Position numbers and translations under genes: made by a program
Shown here: piece after piece, positions 1-7,450 of the stretch
Position numbering within the stretch: the stretch's first letter is position 1
How the letters are laid out: each line of letters starts with the position of its first letter
The notes under the pieces: generated by a model
What the model was told of the DNA's origin: nothing
The model's database searches: none
The model's input: the letters and a program-made list of their open reading frames with translations, nothing else
Assembly: GCA_031400005.1 (NCBI GenBank)
Contig: JANNPJ010000007.1
Span: 1 to 18,006, forward strand
Length of the DNA: 18,006 nucleotides
From: JANNPJ01 sp031400005
GTDB taxonomy: Bacteria; Actinomycetota; Actinomycetes; Actinomycetales; Kineosporiaceae
Direction of reading: 5' to 3'

Positions 1-1207
1 CGCGCGGATCGCGCTGCACCTGCTCCTTGAGCCGGGCCAGCTTCTCCTTGCTCGCCGCGGGGCCGATCACCAGGCCCTTGCCGCCCGCGCCGTCCACCGG
101 CTTGACCACCAATTCATCCAGGTGGGAAAGCGTGTACGCCAGGTCGTCCGGCTCGGACAACCGGTACGTCGGCACGTTCGGCAGAATCGGTTCCTCGCCG
201 AGGTAGAACCGGACCAGGTCCGGCACATAGGTGTAGACCAGCTTGTCGTCTGCGACCCCGTTGCCGACCGCGTTGGCGATCGTCACGTGGCCGGCCCGGG
301 CGGCGTTGACCAGGCCCGGGCAGCCGAGCTGGGAGTCGGCGCGAAACTGCACCGGGTCGAGGAACTCGTCGTCCACCCGGCGGTAGATCACGTCGACCGG
401 GGTCTCACCCGCCGTCGTCCGCATCTTCACCCGGCCGCCCGCGCAGATCAGATCCCGGCCCTCGACCAGTTCGACGCCCATCGTGCGGGCGAGCAAGGCG
501 TGCTCGAAGTAGGCGCTGTTGTAGATCCCAGGAGTGAGGACGACGACCGTCGGTTCACTGATCCCGGACGGAGCGGCGGCCCGGAGCGCGGCGAGTAACC
601 GGCGCGGATACTCCGACACCGGGCGGATCCGATGGGTGGCGAACGCCTCGGGGAAGACCGTGGTGACGGCGTGCCGGTTGGCCATCACGTAGCTGACCCC
701 GGACGGAATCCGCACATTGTCCTCCAGCACCCGGAAGCGCCCCTCCTCGTCCCGGATCAGGTCGATCCCGGCGACGTGGATGCGCACCCCGTTGGGCGGC
801 TCGATCCCGGCCGCGACCCGCATGAAGTCGGACGACGAGACGATCACCCGGCGCGGGATGATCCCCGCGGCGATCGCCTCACCCGGTCCGTACAGATCGG
901 CCAGGAACGCCTCCAGCGCACGAACCCGCTGGGCCACGCCGGTCTCGATCTCGGTCCACTCGTGCGCGGCGATCACTCGCGGCACGATGTCCAGCGGAAA
1001 CGGTCGTTCCTCGCCATTGACATCAAAGGTCACGCCCTGGTCGAGGTAGGAACGCGCCAGGGTGTCCGCCCGGTTCCCCAACTCCTCACCGGTCAGGCGC
1101 TGGAGTGTGCCGTGAACCGCGTGATATGGAGCCCGCGGGTGATCGATTCCCGCGAGCATCTCGTCCCAGGCTGTGCCCAGGCGGTAACCGTCGAAGAGAT
1201 CCGCCAT
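1..1207 (-). CDS. Circularly permuted ATP-grasp type 2 protein (DUF404/DUF407), partial
   Basis: The first ~402 residues are present; the C-terminus lies beyond the window edge. The protein begins MADLFDGYRLGTAWDEML, the usual N-terminus of the circularly permuted ATP-grasp family. It contains the family segments EDNVRIPSGVSYVMANR and, near the edge, VVKPVDGAGGKGLVIGP, the glycine-rich nucleotide-binding loop. Family members are predicted ATP-dependent carboxylate-amine or peptide ligases. They usually sit beside alpha-E and transglutaminase-like genes, so those are expected beyond base 1 (inference). No substrate is established for this one. The ATG at 1207 is chosen because the family motif follows at once, but it has no clear Shine-Dalgarno; in-frame GTG codons at 1234 and 1237 would add ten or so residues. 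The gene diverges from rpsT, from which it is separated by about 200 nt. The family call is firm; the function is only predicted. Confidence 0.9.
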   Translation of the reverse strand, partial: MADLFDGYRLGTAWDEMLAGIDHPRAPYHAVHGTLQRLTGEELGNRADTLARSYLDQGVTFDVNGEERPFPLDIVPRVIAAHEWTEIETGVAQRVRALEAFLADLYGPGEAIAAGIIPRRVIVSSSDFMRVAAGIEPPNGVRIHVAGIDLIRDEEGRFRVLEDNVRIPSGVSYVMANRHAVTTVFPEAFATHRIRPVSEYPRRLLAALRAAAPSGISEPTVVVLTPGIYNSAYFEHALLARTMGVELVEGRDLICAGGRVKMRTTAGETPVDVIYRRVDDEFLDPVQFRADSQLGCPGLVNAARAGHVTIANAVGNGVADDKLVYTYVPDLVRFYLGEEPILPNVPTYRLSEPDDLAYTLSHLDELVVKPVDGAGGKGLVIGPAASKEKLARLKEQVQRDPR

Positions 1208-1324
1208 GCCCGCACCGTAACCGCCAGAGATCACCACGTCATTAACGCCTGAGGATGATCTTTTCCGGACGGCAAATGCAGAGCCTCCGCTGAGCCATTG
1301 GTGAAGCAGCCCACGGATGACTGG

Positions 1325-1330
1325 TAATCT
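1325..1330 (+). promoter_or_regulatory. Candidate -10 element of rpsT
   Basis: TAATCT fits the actinobacterial TANNNT -10 hexamer. It sits about 80 nt before the rpsT start and would give a 5' leader of roughly 70 nt. The upstream TTGGTGAAGC region is only a weak -35. The leader contains a small inverted repeat, GGTCG (1350-1354) with CGACC (1364-1368). S20 synthesis is autoregulated in some bacteria, but nothing here proves that. Confidence 0.4.
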
Positions 1331-1409
1331 ACTGCGCGGTGCGTCCACAGGTCGTGTCGCAACCGACCTTGCTCAAGACCGCTGCCCGACTTTGACGAAA
1401 GAGATCTTC

Positions 1410-1673
1410 GTGGCCAACATCAAGTCCCAGATCAAGCGCAACCTGACGAACGAGAAGGCTCGCCTGCGTAACAAGGCGACCAAGTCGGAACTGCGTACCG
1501 CTGTCCGATCCGTCCACACAGCCGTCGCTGCTGGTGACGCCGCCGCTGCCGCCGCCGCTCTGGCTGTTGCCTCGCGCAAGCTCGACAAGGCCGCCAGCAA
1601 GGGCGTCATCCACAAGAACCAGGCCGCCAACCGCAAGTCGGCGCTGGCCAAGGCTGCTTCGCTCTCTGCCTGA
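1410..1673 (+). CDS. rpsT: 30S ribosomal protein S20
   Basis: The 87-residue product begins (V/M)ANIKSQIKRNLTNEKARLRN, the canonical S20 N-terminus. It continues with the basic, alanine-rich helical bundle (SELRTAVRS, AAAAAALAVASRKLDKAA, GVIHKNQAANRKS) typical of this 16S-rRNA-binding small-subunit protein. The length equals the family norm. The GTG at 1410 is chosen over upstream in-frame codons because it gives exactly the conserved N-terminus and is preceded by the purine-rich GAAAGAG about 6 nt away. It is transcribed alone, diverging from the ATP-grasp gene and converging on holA, with a strong hairpin terminator between. The position beside holA and comEC is conserved across actinobacteria. 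The identification is secure. Confidence 0.98.
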   Translation: MANIKSQIKRNLTNEKARLRNKATKSELRTAVRSVHTAVAAGDAAAAAAALAVASRKLDKAASKGVIHKNQAANRKSALAKAASLSA

Positions 1674-1721
1674 GGCTCACCGCCTCCCGCCCGGCAGGGC
1701 ATCTGCACAACCCATAGCGCG

Positions 1722-1761
1722 AGAAAGCCAGCACCAGCCAGATGGCCGGTGCTGGCTTTCT
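1722..1761. terminator. Bidirectional hairpin terminator between rpsT and holA
   Basis: A perfect 14-bp inverted repeat, AGAAAGCCAGCACC (1722-1735) and GGTGCTGGCTTTCT (1748-1761), encloses a 12-nt loop that can itself form a GCC/GGC mini-stem. Each outer arm ends in a CTTTCT run, so the hairpin offers a short U-rich 3' side in both directions. It lies 48 nt after the rpsT stop and 9 nt after the convergent holA stop. Confidence 0.85.
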
Positions 1762-1770
1762 GCTGACTGG

Positions 1771-2820
1771 CTAGGCCCGACGCCCGGCCACGGTGAGCAC
1801 GAGTCGCTCGACGGCGTAGACCGGGTCGCGCCCGCCTCCCTTGACCGCGGCGTCGGCCTCGGCCAGAGCCATCACGGCGACCGCCAGACCCGGCTCGTTC
1901 CAACCGGAGAGCTCGCGGCGGGCCCGGTCGATCTGCCAGGGAGCCATCCCGAGTTCCTTGGCCAGCGAGGCCGAACTCCCCCGACCGGCGGCCGACACCT
2001 TGGCCAGCGCACGTACCTTCATCGCGACTGCCGCGACCAGCGGTACCGGATCCGCGCCGGTGGCGAGCGCGTGCCTGAGCAGCACCAACGCCTCGTCCCG
2101 GTGCCCCGCGACGGCGGCATCCGCCACCTTGAACCCGGTGACCTCGACTCGACCGCCGAAGTAGCGCTCGACCGAATCGACGTCGATCCGGGCCGCTTCA
2201 TCCACGCTGATGTCCGACGCCAGCTGAGAACAGGACGCCGACAGCTCTCGAAGATCATTGCCGACGGCATCCACCAAAGCCCTGACAGCGGCGGGGGTGA
2301 TCTTCCTGCCGACCCGGCGGAACTCGTTGTTAGCGAATTCCACCTTCTCATCGTCCCTGGTCAGCGGCTGACAAGCGGCTTCTGGGGCACCAATCTTCCG
2401 GGCCGCTTCGAGCAACGGTCGGGCCCGGGCCCCACCGTTGTGCCGGATCACGACGCAGGCATCGTCAGCAGGATTCTTCAGATACGCGGTGACATCGACC
2501 ACCAGCGCCTCGTTGGCCTGCTCCACTCCCTCCAGGACAACGACCTTGCCACCGCCGAAGAGCGAGGGACTGGTCGCGATGACCAGTCGGCCGGACTGGT
2601 AGCCGGCGGCGTCCATCCGCTCGACCTCGGTGTCCGGATCAACCTCCCGAGCCGCCGTCAGCACGGCCGCGACGGCACGGTCGGCCAGGACACCCTCGGC
2701 CCCAACCACCAGCAGCACCGGAGCGGGCCGCAACTGGTCGGGGGCGACCTGGGGATTCTTGGCCGAACGGGGAGCCGGCGACTTCGACCTCGATGCAGAA
2801 CCTGATGCAGCCACGCCCAC
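1771..2820 (-). CDS. holA: DNA polymerase III subunit delta
   Basis: The 349-residue product matches HolA, the clamp-loader subunit that opens the sliding beta clamp. After a ~30-residue low-complexity N-terminus it has PVLLVVGAEGVLADRAV (the LLxGxxxxL region of domain I), then DAAGYQSGRLVIATSPSLFGGGKVVVLEGVE, AYLKNPADDACVVIRHNG and a C-terminal helical collar domain (DPVYAVERLVLTVAGRR). The length is usual for the family. The most upstream start is GTG at 2820. A second GTG at 2814 has better spacing from AAGG (7 nt) and may be the true start, giving 347 residues. It follows comEC on the same strand after a 103-nt gap holding direct repeats, so it may have its own promoter as well as read-through from comEA-comEC. 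The gene identity is very likely correct. Confidence 0.93.
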   Translation of the reverse strand: MGVAASGSASRSKSPAPRSAKNPQVAPDQLRPAPVLLVVGAEGVLADRAVAAVLTAAREVDPDTEVERMDAAGYQSGRLVIATSPSLFGGGKVVVLEGVEQANEALVVDVTAYLKNPADDACVVIRHNGGARARPLLEAARKIGAPEAACQPLTRDDEKVEFANNEFRRVGRKITPAAVRALVDAVGNDLRELSASCSQLASDISVDEAARIDVDSVERYFGGRVEVTGFKVADAAVAGHRDEALVLLRHALATGADPVPLVAAVAMKVRALAKVSAAGRGSSASLAKELGMAPWQIDRARRELSGWNEPGLAVAVMALAEADAAVKGGGRDPVYAVERLVLTVAGRRA

Positions 2821-2825
2821 ACCTT

Positions 2826-2849
2826 AGATCTGTCCGGCAGATCTGTCCG
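2826..2849. repeat. Tandem direct repeat AGATCTGTCCG upstream of holA
   Basis: Two exact 11-bp copies, 2826-2836 and 2839-2849, are separated by GC (13-bp period). They start 5 nt upstream of the holA start codon on its 5' side. An adjacent inverted repeat, GTCTGC (2849-2854) with GCAGAC (2865-2870), can form a 6-bp stem. Together they could be an operator or a leader structure for holA; no known binding motif is recognised. Confidence 0.6.
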
Positions 2850-2923
2850 TCTGCTGACCTCGACGCAGACGCTGACCGGCCACCCATCCGACCTCACCCC
2901 GGTACTGATCCGGCCGCAATCGC

Positions 2924-5395
2924 TCATTGTGAGGTCATCACCCGCATCCGATCCGACGGGCCGGATACAGCCAGGTTTCCCTGGCTATCCGTCCGCAAGC
3001 TGAGGGCACCGACCTGGTTCAGTAACGTCAGGACGGTCGGTGCCGGATGACCGTAGTCGTTATCGGCCCCCACCCCGATCAGCGCCACCCGAGGGCGAAG
3101 CAATCGGTACAGCCGTGCTTCCTGCCGGGCGGAACCATGATGCGCGACCACGACGACGTCCACCGGAGCCAACCGATCCGCTCCTGCCGGCGCGGCGAGG
3201 CTACCCAAAATCATTCTGGCCAGAGGCCTTTGGGCTTCCGGCTCGACATCCCCCAATGCCATCACCCGCAACCCGAGCACCTCGGCGAACACCACGACGC
3301 TGGCGTTGTTGATCTCAGTTCCATCCTCGTCGTCGTCACCGGATCTCGCCGATGCCGACGGTTCAGCAGATCCTGACTGCCCCGGCAACCCGCGCTCCGC
3401 CGGCGGGAGCACCCGCCAGCGGACCGCCCAGTCACCGACCCCGACCTGGCCGCTCATCCCTCGAACGGCCGGCACTACCGGCAGGCGGTCGGAGGCCGCG
3501 GTCGCTCGCACGGCGCTGGCCTGGTCGTCAGGTTCGGCGAACGGGCTGACCACGATTGGCGGGCTGCCCCGCCCCTGGAGCGCACCCTGGAGTCCACCGG
3601 CGTGATCGGCATGAAAATGGGTAATGATCACCAGATCGAGGACAGCGACCCCGGCCCGGCTCAGGCACCTGTCCACCAGTTCCGGATCCGGACCGGCATC
3701 AACAATCACCGCCCGATCTGGACCGCTGCGAATCAGCGTGGCTGAACCCTGACCGACGTCGCATTGAATGATCGCCCAGTCGGACGACGGCCAGTCGGCG
3801 TTCGAGGTGAACCGGGTGACCACTCTCGGCGCGGCCAGGCAACCCACCAAGATGATCAGCCCGAGCGCCAGCACCAGCCAGGATCGGCGCAGGCTGAACA
3901 CCACTGCCATCGCAATCAGGACGGCGAGCAACAACGCCCCGGACAAGCCAGCCGGCCAGGGCAGCGAGGCCCCCGGCACCGCGGCAGCCTGATGGGCGAC
4001 GAGCGCGATCCATTCCGTCGCCATTCCACCGGCAAACGCCACCAGGTGGGCCCCGGTCGGCCAGATCGGTGAGAGCGCCGCAGCCCCGACTCCGGCGATG
4101 GTGGCCGGCGCGACGGCCGCCGCCACCAGGAGGTTGGCCGGTACGGCGACCAGACTGATGGCCGGATTGAGCAGCACGGTCACCGGTGCGGTAGCCAACT
4201 GTGCCGCCACCGGGACGGCCACGGCGAGTAGCACCGGTCGTGGCCAACGTCGCGACCGCTGCATCCAGGCCGGGACCAGCAGCAACAGTCCGGCCGTCGC
4301 CAGCACCGACAAAACGAAGCCATAGCTGCGTGACAGCCAGGGATCAACCAGCAATAGCACCACGGCGGTGGCAGCCAACAACGGCATACCCACGCCGCGC
4401 CGGGCTTGCAGCAGTCCGATCAGCGCGAGCGCGCCCATCACCGCCGCTCGCAGCACACTCGGTTCCGGCCGGGCCAGCACCACGAAACCGGCGATAGCGA
4501 GGGCCGTTCCGGCGACCCGCAGGCGCCGACCACCGCCCAGCCCACCGATGATGGCCACTACTGCGGCGGCGATGATGGCCACGTTGGCGCCACTGACACT
4601 TGTTAGGTGCGACAGTCCGGACGTCCGCAGGTCCGTCCGCAGGGCAGGGCTGAGCTCGGACGTGTCGCCGACGACGAGCGCCGGTAACAGACCGCGGGCA
4701 TCGGCGGGCAAACCCTGGCACGCAGTACGGAGGCCGATCCGCAACCGCTCGGCCGACCGCCAGATCCAGCTGCCAGGATTGATGACCTGTGGTGAACCTC
4801 GGGGAAAGATGATGGCGGACGCGGCGTCCGCGGGTTGGACCGGTCCCAGCCGACCGGTCACCCGAACCCGGGAACCGGCCACCACTGTGCTCCAGGATGG
4901 TCCACCGAGAACAATGAGCCGGCCTGAGCTGGGCAGTGCACGCCCTCGGATGGTCAGTTCATGGACGACGATCCGCACCGCATACCGGTCCTGCCCGGAT
5001 GCCGAGGAGGTCGCCACCTGCCGCGGATCCCCGCTCACTCGCCCGATCAGGCTGCTGGCGAGGTGAGCCGCCGCCGCCCGGGTCAACGGATCGCGTTCAC
5101 GTTCGAGCAACCGCAGACCGGTCACTGTTAGCACAGCCGCAACGATCGCCAGCAGCAAAGTCGCGGTGGATGCCCGGGTCGGCCAACGCGTCGAGGCTCC
5201 CGACCCCCTCCTGCCCGCGACGATCAGGGCACTCACCAGCGCCCCGACCGAGATCACCAGCATGGCCGCCAGAATCAGCACCGTGCGGGCCTGGGCGGCG
5301 GTGGCCCACCAGGTCAGGACCCAGGCGGCACCGGCTCCCGGAAGCAAACGCAGATCCGGTCGCGCTTCCGTTGCCTCCTCCCCCGCCACACTCAT
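2924..5395 (-). CDS. comEC: ComEC/Rec2 family DNA uptake channel protein
   Basis: The 823-residue inner-membrane protein resembles ComEC, which carries transforming DNA across the membrane. The order is: N-terminal transmembrane helices (about residues 20-85), an OB-like DUF4131 region with RVSGDP and GSRVRVTGRLGPV, the Competence domain with many helices (LTSVSGANVAIIAA is its signature), and a C-terminal metallo-beta-lactamase-like domain. The latter shows DVGQGSATLI, VIVDAGPDPE, THFHADHAGG (about residue 595), a GDVEPEAQ segment (~715) and AHHGSA (~750), so the metal-binding set looks intact. A low-complexity acidic insert, SASARSGDDDEDGTEINN, sits inside this domain. The start overlaps the comEA stop by 4 nt (ATGA), indicating translational coupling. 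Whether the organism is naturally competent cannot be judged here. Confidence 0.95.
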   Translation of the reverse strand: MSVAGEEATEARPDLRLLPGAGAAWVLTWWATAAQARTVLILAAMLVISVGALVSALIVAGRRGSGASTRWPTRASTATLLLAIVAAVLTVTGLRLLERERDPLTRAAAAHLASSLIGRVSGDPRQVATSSASGQDRYAVRIVVHELTIRGRALPSSGRLIVLGGPSWSTVVAGSRVRVTGRLGPVQPADAASAIIFPRGSPQVINPGSWIWRSAERLRIGLRTACQGLPADARGLLPALVVGDTSELSPALRTDLRTSGLSHLTSVSGANVAIIAAAVVAIIGGLGGGRRLRVAGTALAIAGFVVLARPEPSVLRAAVMGALALIGLLQARRGVGMPLLAATAVVLLLVDPWLSRSYGFVLSVLATAGLLLLVPAWMQRSRRWPRPVLLAVAVPVAAQLATAPVTVLLNPAISLVAVPANLLVAAAVAPATIAGVGAAALSPIWPTGAHLVAFAGGMATEWIALVAHQAAAVPGASLPWPAGLSGALLLAVLIAMAVVFSLRRSWLVLALGLIILVGCLAAPRVVTRFTSNADWPSSDWAIIQCDVGQGSATLIRSGPDRAVIVDAGPDPELVDRCLSRAGVAVLDLVIITHFHADHAGGLQGALQGRGSPPIVVSPFAEPDDQASAVRATAASDRLPVVPAVRGMSGQVGVGDWAVRWRVLPPAERGLPGQSGSAEPSASARSGDDDEDGTEINNASVVVFAEVLGLRVMALGDVEPEAQRPLARMILGSLAAPAGADRLAPVDVVVVAHHGSARQEARLYRLLRPRVALIGVGADNDYGHPAPTVLTLLNQVGALSLRTDSQGNLAVSGPSDRMRVMTSQ

Positions 5396-6345
5396 ACCCG
5401 CACGAGCGGTCGGAGTTTGGCCATCGTGACATCACCGATGCCCTGCACCTCGGACAGGTCGTCAACTGAGCTGAACCTGCCATTCTCCTCCCGCCAGGCA
5501 ACGATCCGCCCGGCAAGCACCGGTCCAACCCCGGGCAGGGCATCGAGTTGAGCGACGGTCGCGGTGTTGAGGTCCACCGGAGCCCCCGGTGCTGCCGAGC
5601 CGTCTCCTTCGCCGCTCACCCCAGAACCGGCTGCCCCAGAACCGGCTGCACCGGGATCGGCGACCGGCTCGGCCGTCGGCACCTTTTCGCCGGGGCGCGG
5701 GACCACGATCCGCTCGCCGTCGATCACTTTGCGGGCCAGGTTCATCACGGCCAGATCGGCTTTGGCGGTGGCTCCCCCGACCGCCTGGACGGCATCCTCG
5801 ACTCTGGCACCTGCCGCCAGCGACACCACTCCCGGACGTCGAACCTGTCCCACAACGTAGACCCGGAACTGTCCCGCTGGAATGGCGGCGGCAGCAGACC
5901 CGGCACCGGACGAGGCAACCGGATCATCGGTTGAGCCCGCAGAACCACCCGAACCGGTCAGCGCACCCGGCACCGCCTGTTCGGTTGACTGGCGGCCGGA
6001 CCCCGAGGCGCTGGCCAGGCCGGTCGGAACCGCTGCGAGCGAAGCCGGTGCCCGCGGTGGCACCACCATTCCGGACGGGGAGCCCCGCAGCAGCAGAACT
6101 GCCGCGAGCCCGACGACCAGCAAGGCCAGCACTGCCGCCGCGATGGCGGCCGGAATCGGAATCTGCCAACGCGAACCCGCACCGGGTCCGAACCCGCCGC
6201 GTCGGCGGTGGTCGGATTCGGGCGTAGGCGCCCCCGGCGGCCATTCTTCCGGCCAGACGCCGTCCTCAACCGGCGGTTCGGGCCGCCTGGCCTGGTCGAG
6301 GATATGGCTGACCCGTTGAGCGGTGGAGTCGTCGTCGTGTCGCAT
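5392..6345 (-). CDS. comEA: ComEA family helix-hairpin-helix DNA-binding protein
   Basis: The 317-residue product has a cytoplasmic N-terminus, one transmembrane segment (about residues 64-86), a Ser/Gly/Ala linker, an SLBB domain (about 158-218, FRVYVVGQVRRPGVV) and a C-terminal double helix-hairpin-helix domain (257-317). The last contains DLNTATVAQLDALPGVGP and EVQGIGDVTMAKLRP. ComEA is the membrane-anchored receptor that binds incoming double-stranded DNA outside the cell and hands it to ComEC, encoded next with a 4-nt overlap. The linker before the HhH domain contains a duplicated AAGSG unit. The ATG at 6345 has no Shine-Dalgarno but has TAGCGT exactly 6 nt before it, consistent with a leaderless mRNA. 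A perfect DnaA box lies 50 nt upstream. Confidence 0.95.
   Translation of the reverse strand: MRHDDDSTAQRVSHILDQARRPEPPVEDGVWPEEWPPGAPTPESDHRRRGGFGPGAGSRWQIPIPAAIAAAVLALLVVGLAAVLLLRGSPSGMVVPPRAPASLAAVPTGLASASGSGRQSTEQAVPGALTGSGGSAGSTDDPVASSGAGSAAAAIPAGQFRVYVVGQVRRPGVVSLAAGARVEDAVQAVGGATAKADLAVMNLARKVIDGERIVVPRPGEKVPTAEPVADPGAAGSGAAGSGVSGEGDGSAAPGAPVDLNTATVAQLDALPGVGPVLAGRIVAWREENGRFSSVDDLSEVQGIGDVTMAKLRPLVRV
5621..5650. repeat. Tandem 15-bp duplication in the comEA linker
   Basis: Two adjacent 15-bp units, CCAGAACCGGCTGCC and CCAGAACCGGCTGCA (14 of 15 identical), encode the repeated AAGSG units in the flexible linker between the SLBB and HhH domains. The duplication is in frame and changes linker length only. 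Confidence 0.8.
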
Positions 6346-6351
6346 GTGCCG

Positions 6352-6357
6352 ACGCTA
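6352..6357 (-). promoter_or_regulatory. Candidate -10 element of comEA (leaderless)
   Basis: On the minus strand TAGCGT is followed by CGGCAC and then the comEA ATG. This spacing would place transcription initiation at the A of ATG. The -35 region (around CCGGTTTT) is a poor match. No Shine-Dalgarno precedes the ATG, which supports a leaderless transcript. Confidence 0.45.
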
Positions 6358-6395
6358 GAAACACCGCGGCGCGAAAACCGGGACCATTCATGATC

Positions 6396-6404
6396 TGTGG
6401 ATAA
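6396..6404 (-). promoter_or_regulatory. Perfect DnaA box upstream of comEA
   Basis: The minus strand reads TTATCCACA, the consensus DnaA-binding nonamer, within the 14-mer AGTTATCCACAGAT (6393-6406). It lies 50 nt before the comEA start codon, upstream of the candidate promoter. The same 14-mer lies upstream of recQ in the same relative orientation. Binding is inferred from sequence only. Confidence 0.6.
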
Positions 6405-6452
6405 CTGGGCCGTCGTCCGTACCTGTGGAGGAAAGGAACTCCTCGACGCGGC

Positions 6453-7316
6453 TCAGCCGGGGTCGACGGGCGAAACCACAACTCCGACCGAACCCGGTCC
6501 GACATGCGCACCGATCACCGCGCCGACCTCACTCACCGAAAGCTCGTGCAAGGCGGGGATCTGCGCCCGCAGTCGCTGTGCGACGTCCTCGGCCCGGTCG
6601 GCGGCCGCCAGATGGTGAACCGCGATGTCGACCAGTTCGTCTCCGGCTTCAGCGGCGGCCACCTCCACCAGCCGGGCGATTGCCCGCTCGGTGGTCCGAA
6701 CCCGATCGAGTGGCTCCAGCCGGCCGTCCACCAGGTTGAGCAACGGCTTGATCGTCAAGGCCGAGCCGAGCCAGGCTTGCGCAGCCCCGATCCGGCCTCC
6801 CCGACGCAGGTACTCCAGGGTGTCGACGTACATGAAGATCGAGGCGTTCAGCGAACGGCGGAGCGCAGCCTGAGCCACCTCCCGGGGGGTGGCACCGGCG
6901 GCGGCGAGCTTGGCGGCGGTGATCACCCCAAGGCCCATCCCCATCCCGAGCGAACGGGAGTCGACCACATCCACGGCGAGACCGGACGGGGCGACCTCGG
7001 CGGCGGCGAGCCGGGCGGCGTCCACGGTTCCGGAGATGTCGCCGGACAGGTGCACCGAGACGATCGCCGTGGCCCCTTCGGCCCGCAAGCGCTCGTAGAC
7101 CTCGGCAAAGGCGGCCGGGGACGGTCGCGAGGTGGTGACCTTGAGATCGCGCTGGAGAGCGCTCGCCACCTCGTCTCCGCCGATGTCTACCCCTTCGGCG
7201 AACGACTTCCCGTCCATCACCACGGTCAGTGGTACGACAGTGATCCCCAGCTCATCGGCCACCCTAGGCGGCAGATAAGCTGTGGAATCCGTGACCAGCA
7301 CGACGTCCCCAGACAT
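6453..7316 (-). CDS. DegV family fatty-acid-binding protein
   Basis: The product of about 287 residues starts MSGDVVLVTDSTAYLPPRVADELG and carries the DegV signatures: TDSTAYLP at the N-terminus, TSRPSPAAF, VHLSGDISGTVDAARLA and VDSRSLGMGMG. It ends with the second domain's IGAHVGPGSVGVV. DegV (FakB-like) proteins bind a single fatty acid; in Firmicutes they present it to a kinase, but in this organism the role is inferred only from family. The ATG at 7316 is chosen because the conserved N-terminal strand follows directly and a TAATGT hexamer lies 8 nt before it. In-frame alternatives are ATG at 7328 and GTG at 7361. It sits between leuS and comEA on the same strand; a strong hairpin after leuS suggests separate transcription. 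Confidence 0.92.
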   Translation of the reverse strand: MSGDVVLVTDSTAYLPPRVADELGITVVPLTVVMDGKSFAEGVDIGGDEVASALQRDLKVTTSRPSPAAFAEVYERLRAEGATAIVSVHLSGDISGTVDAARLAAAEVAPSGLAVDVVDSRSLGMGMGLGVITAAKLAAAGATPREVAQAALRRSLNASIFMYVDTLEYLRRGGRIGAAQAWLGSALTIKPLLNLVDGRLEPLDRVRTTERAIARLVEVAAAEAGDELVDIAVHHLAAADRAEDVAQRLRAQIPALHELSVSEVGAVIGAHVGPGSVGVVVSPVDPG

Positions 7317-7324
7317 GAAGCACG

Positions 7325-7330
7325 ACATTA
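7325..7330 (-). promoter_or_regulatory. Candidate -10 element of degV (leaderless)
   Basis: TAATGT on the minus strand lies 8 nt upstream of the ATG at 7316, matching the TANNNT consensus. The region lacks a well-placed Shine-Dalgarno. The -35 is poorly defined. The call depends on 7316 being the true start. Confidence 0.3.
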
Positions 7331-7413
7331 GCGTGTGCGCGGACAGACCTCTCACCGGCACCCCCGAATGCCGACCGCTGCTCTGAGCGAATTCCGTCGC
7401 CTGCCGCGCCCGA

Positions 7414-7443
7414 GCTCCGGGTGATCGTCAGATCACCCGGAGC
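7414..7443 (-). terminator. Hairpin terminator after leuS
   Basis: A perfect 13-bp inverted repeat, GCTCCGGGTGATC and GATCACCCGGAGC, has a 4-nt loop. It begins 8 nt after the leuS stop codon. There is no U-run on its 3' side, as is common for actinobacterial hairpin terminators. It would separate leuS from degV. Confidence 0.75.
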
Positions 7444-7450
7444 GGACCGA

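Noticed and set aside
1534..2805. Long plus-strand open frame opposite holA
   Set aside because: It runs across rpsT in another frame and antisense to holA, shows no recognisable domain, and would ignore the strong terminator at 1722-1761.
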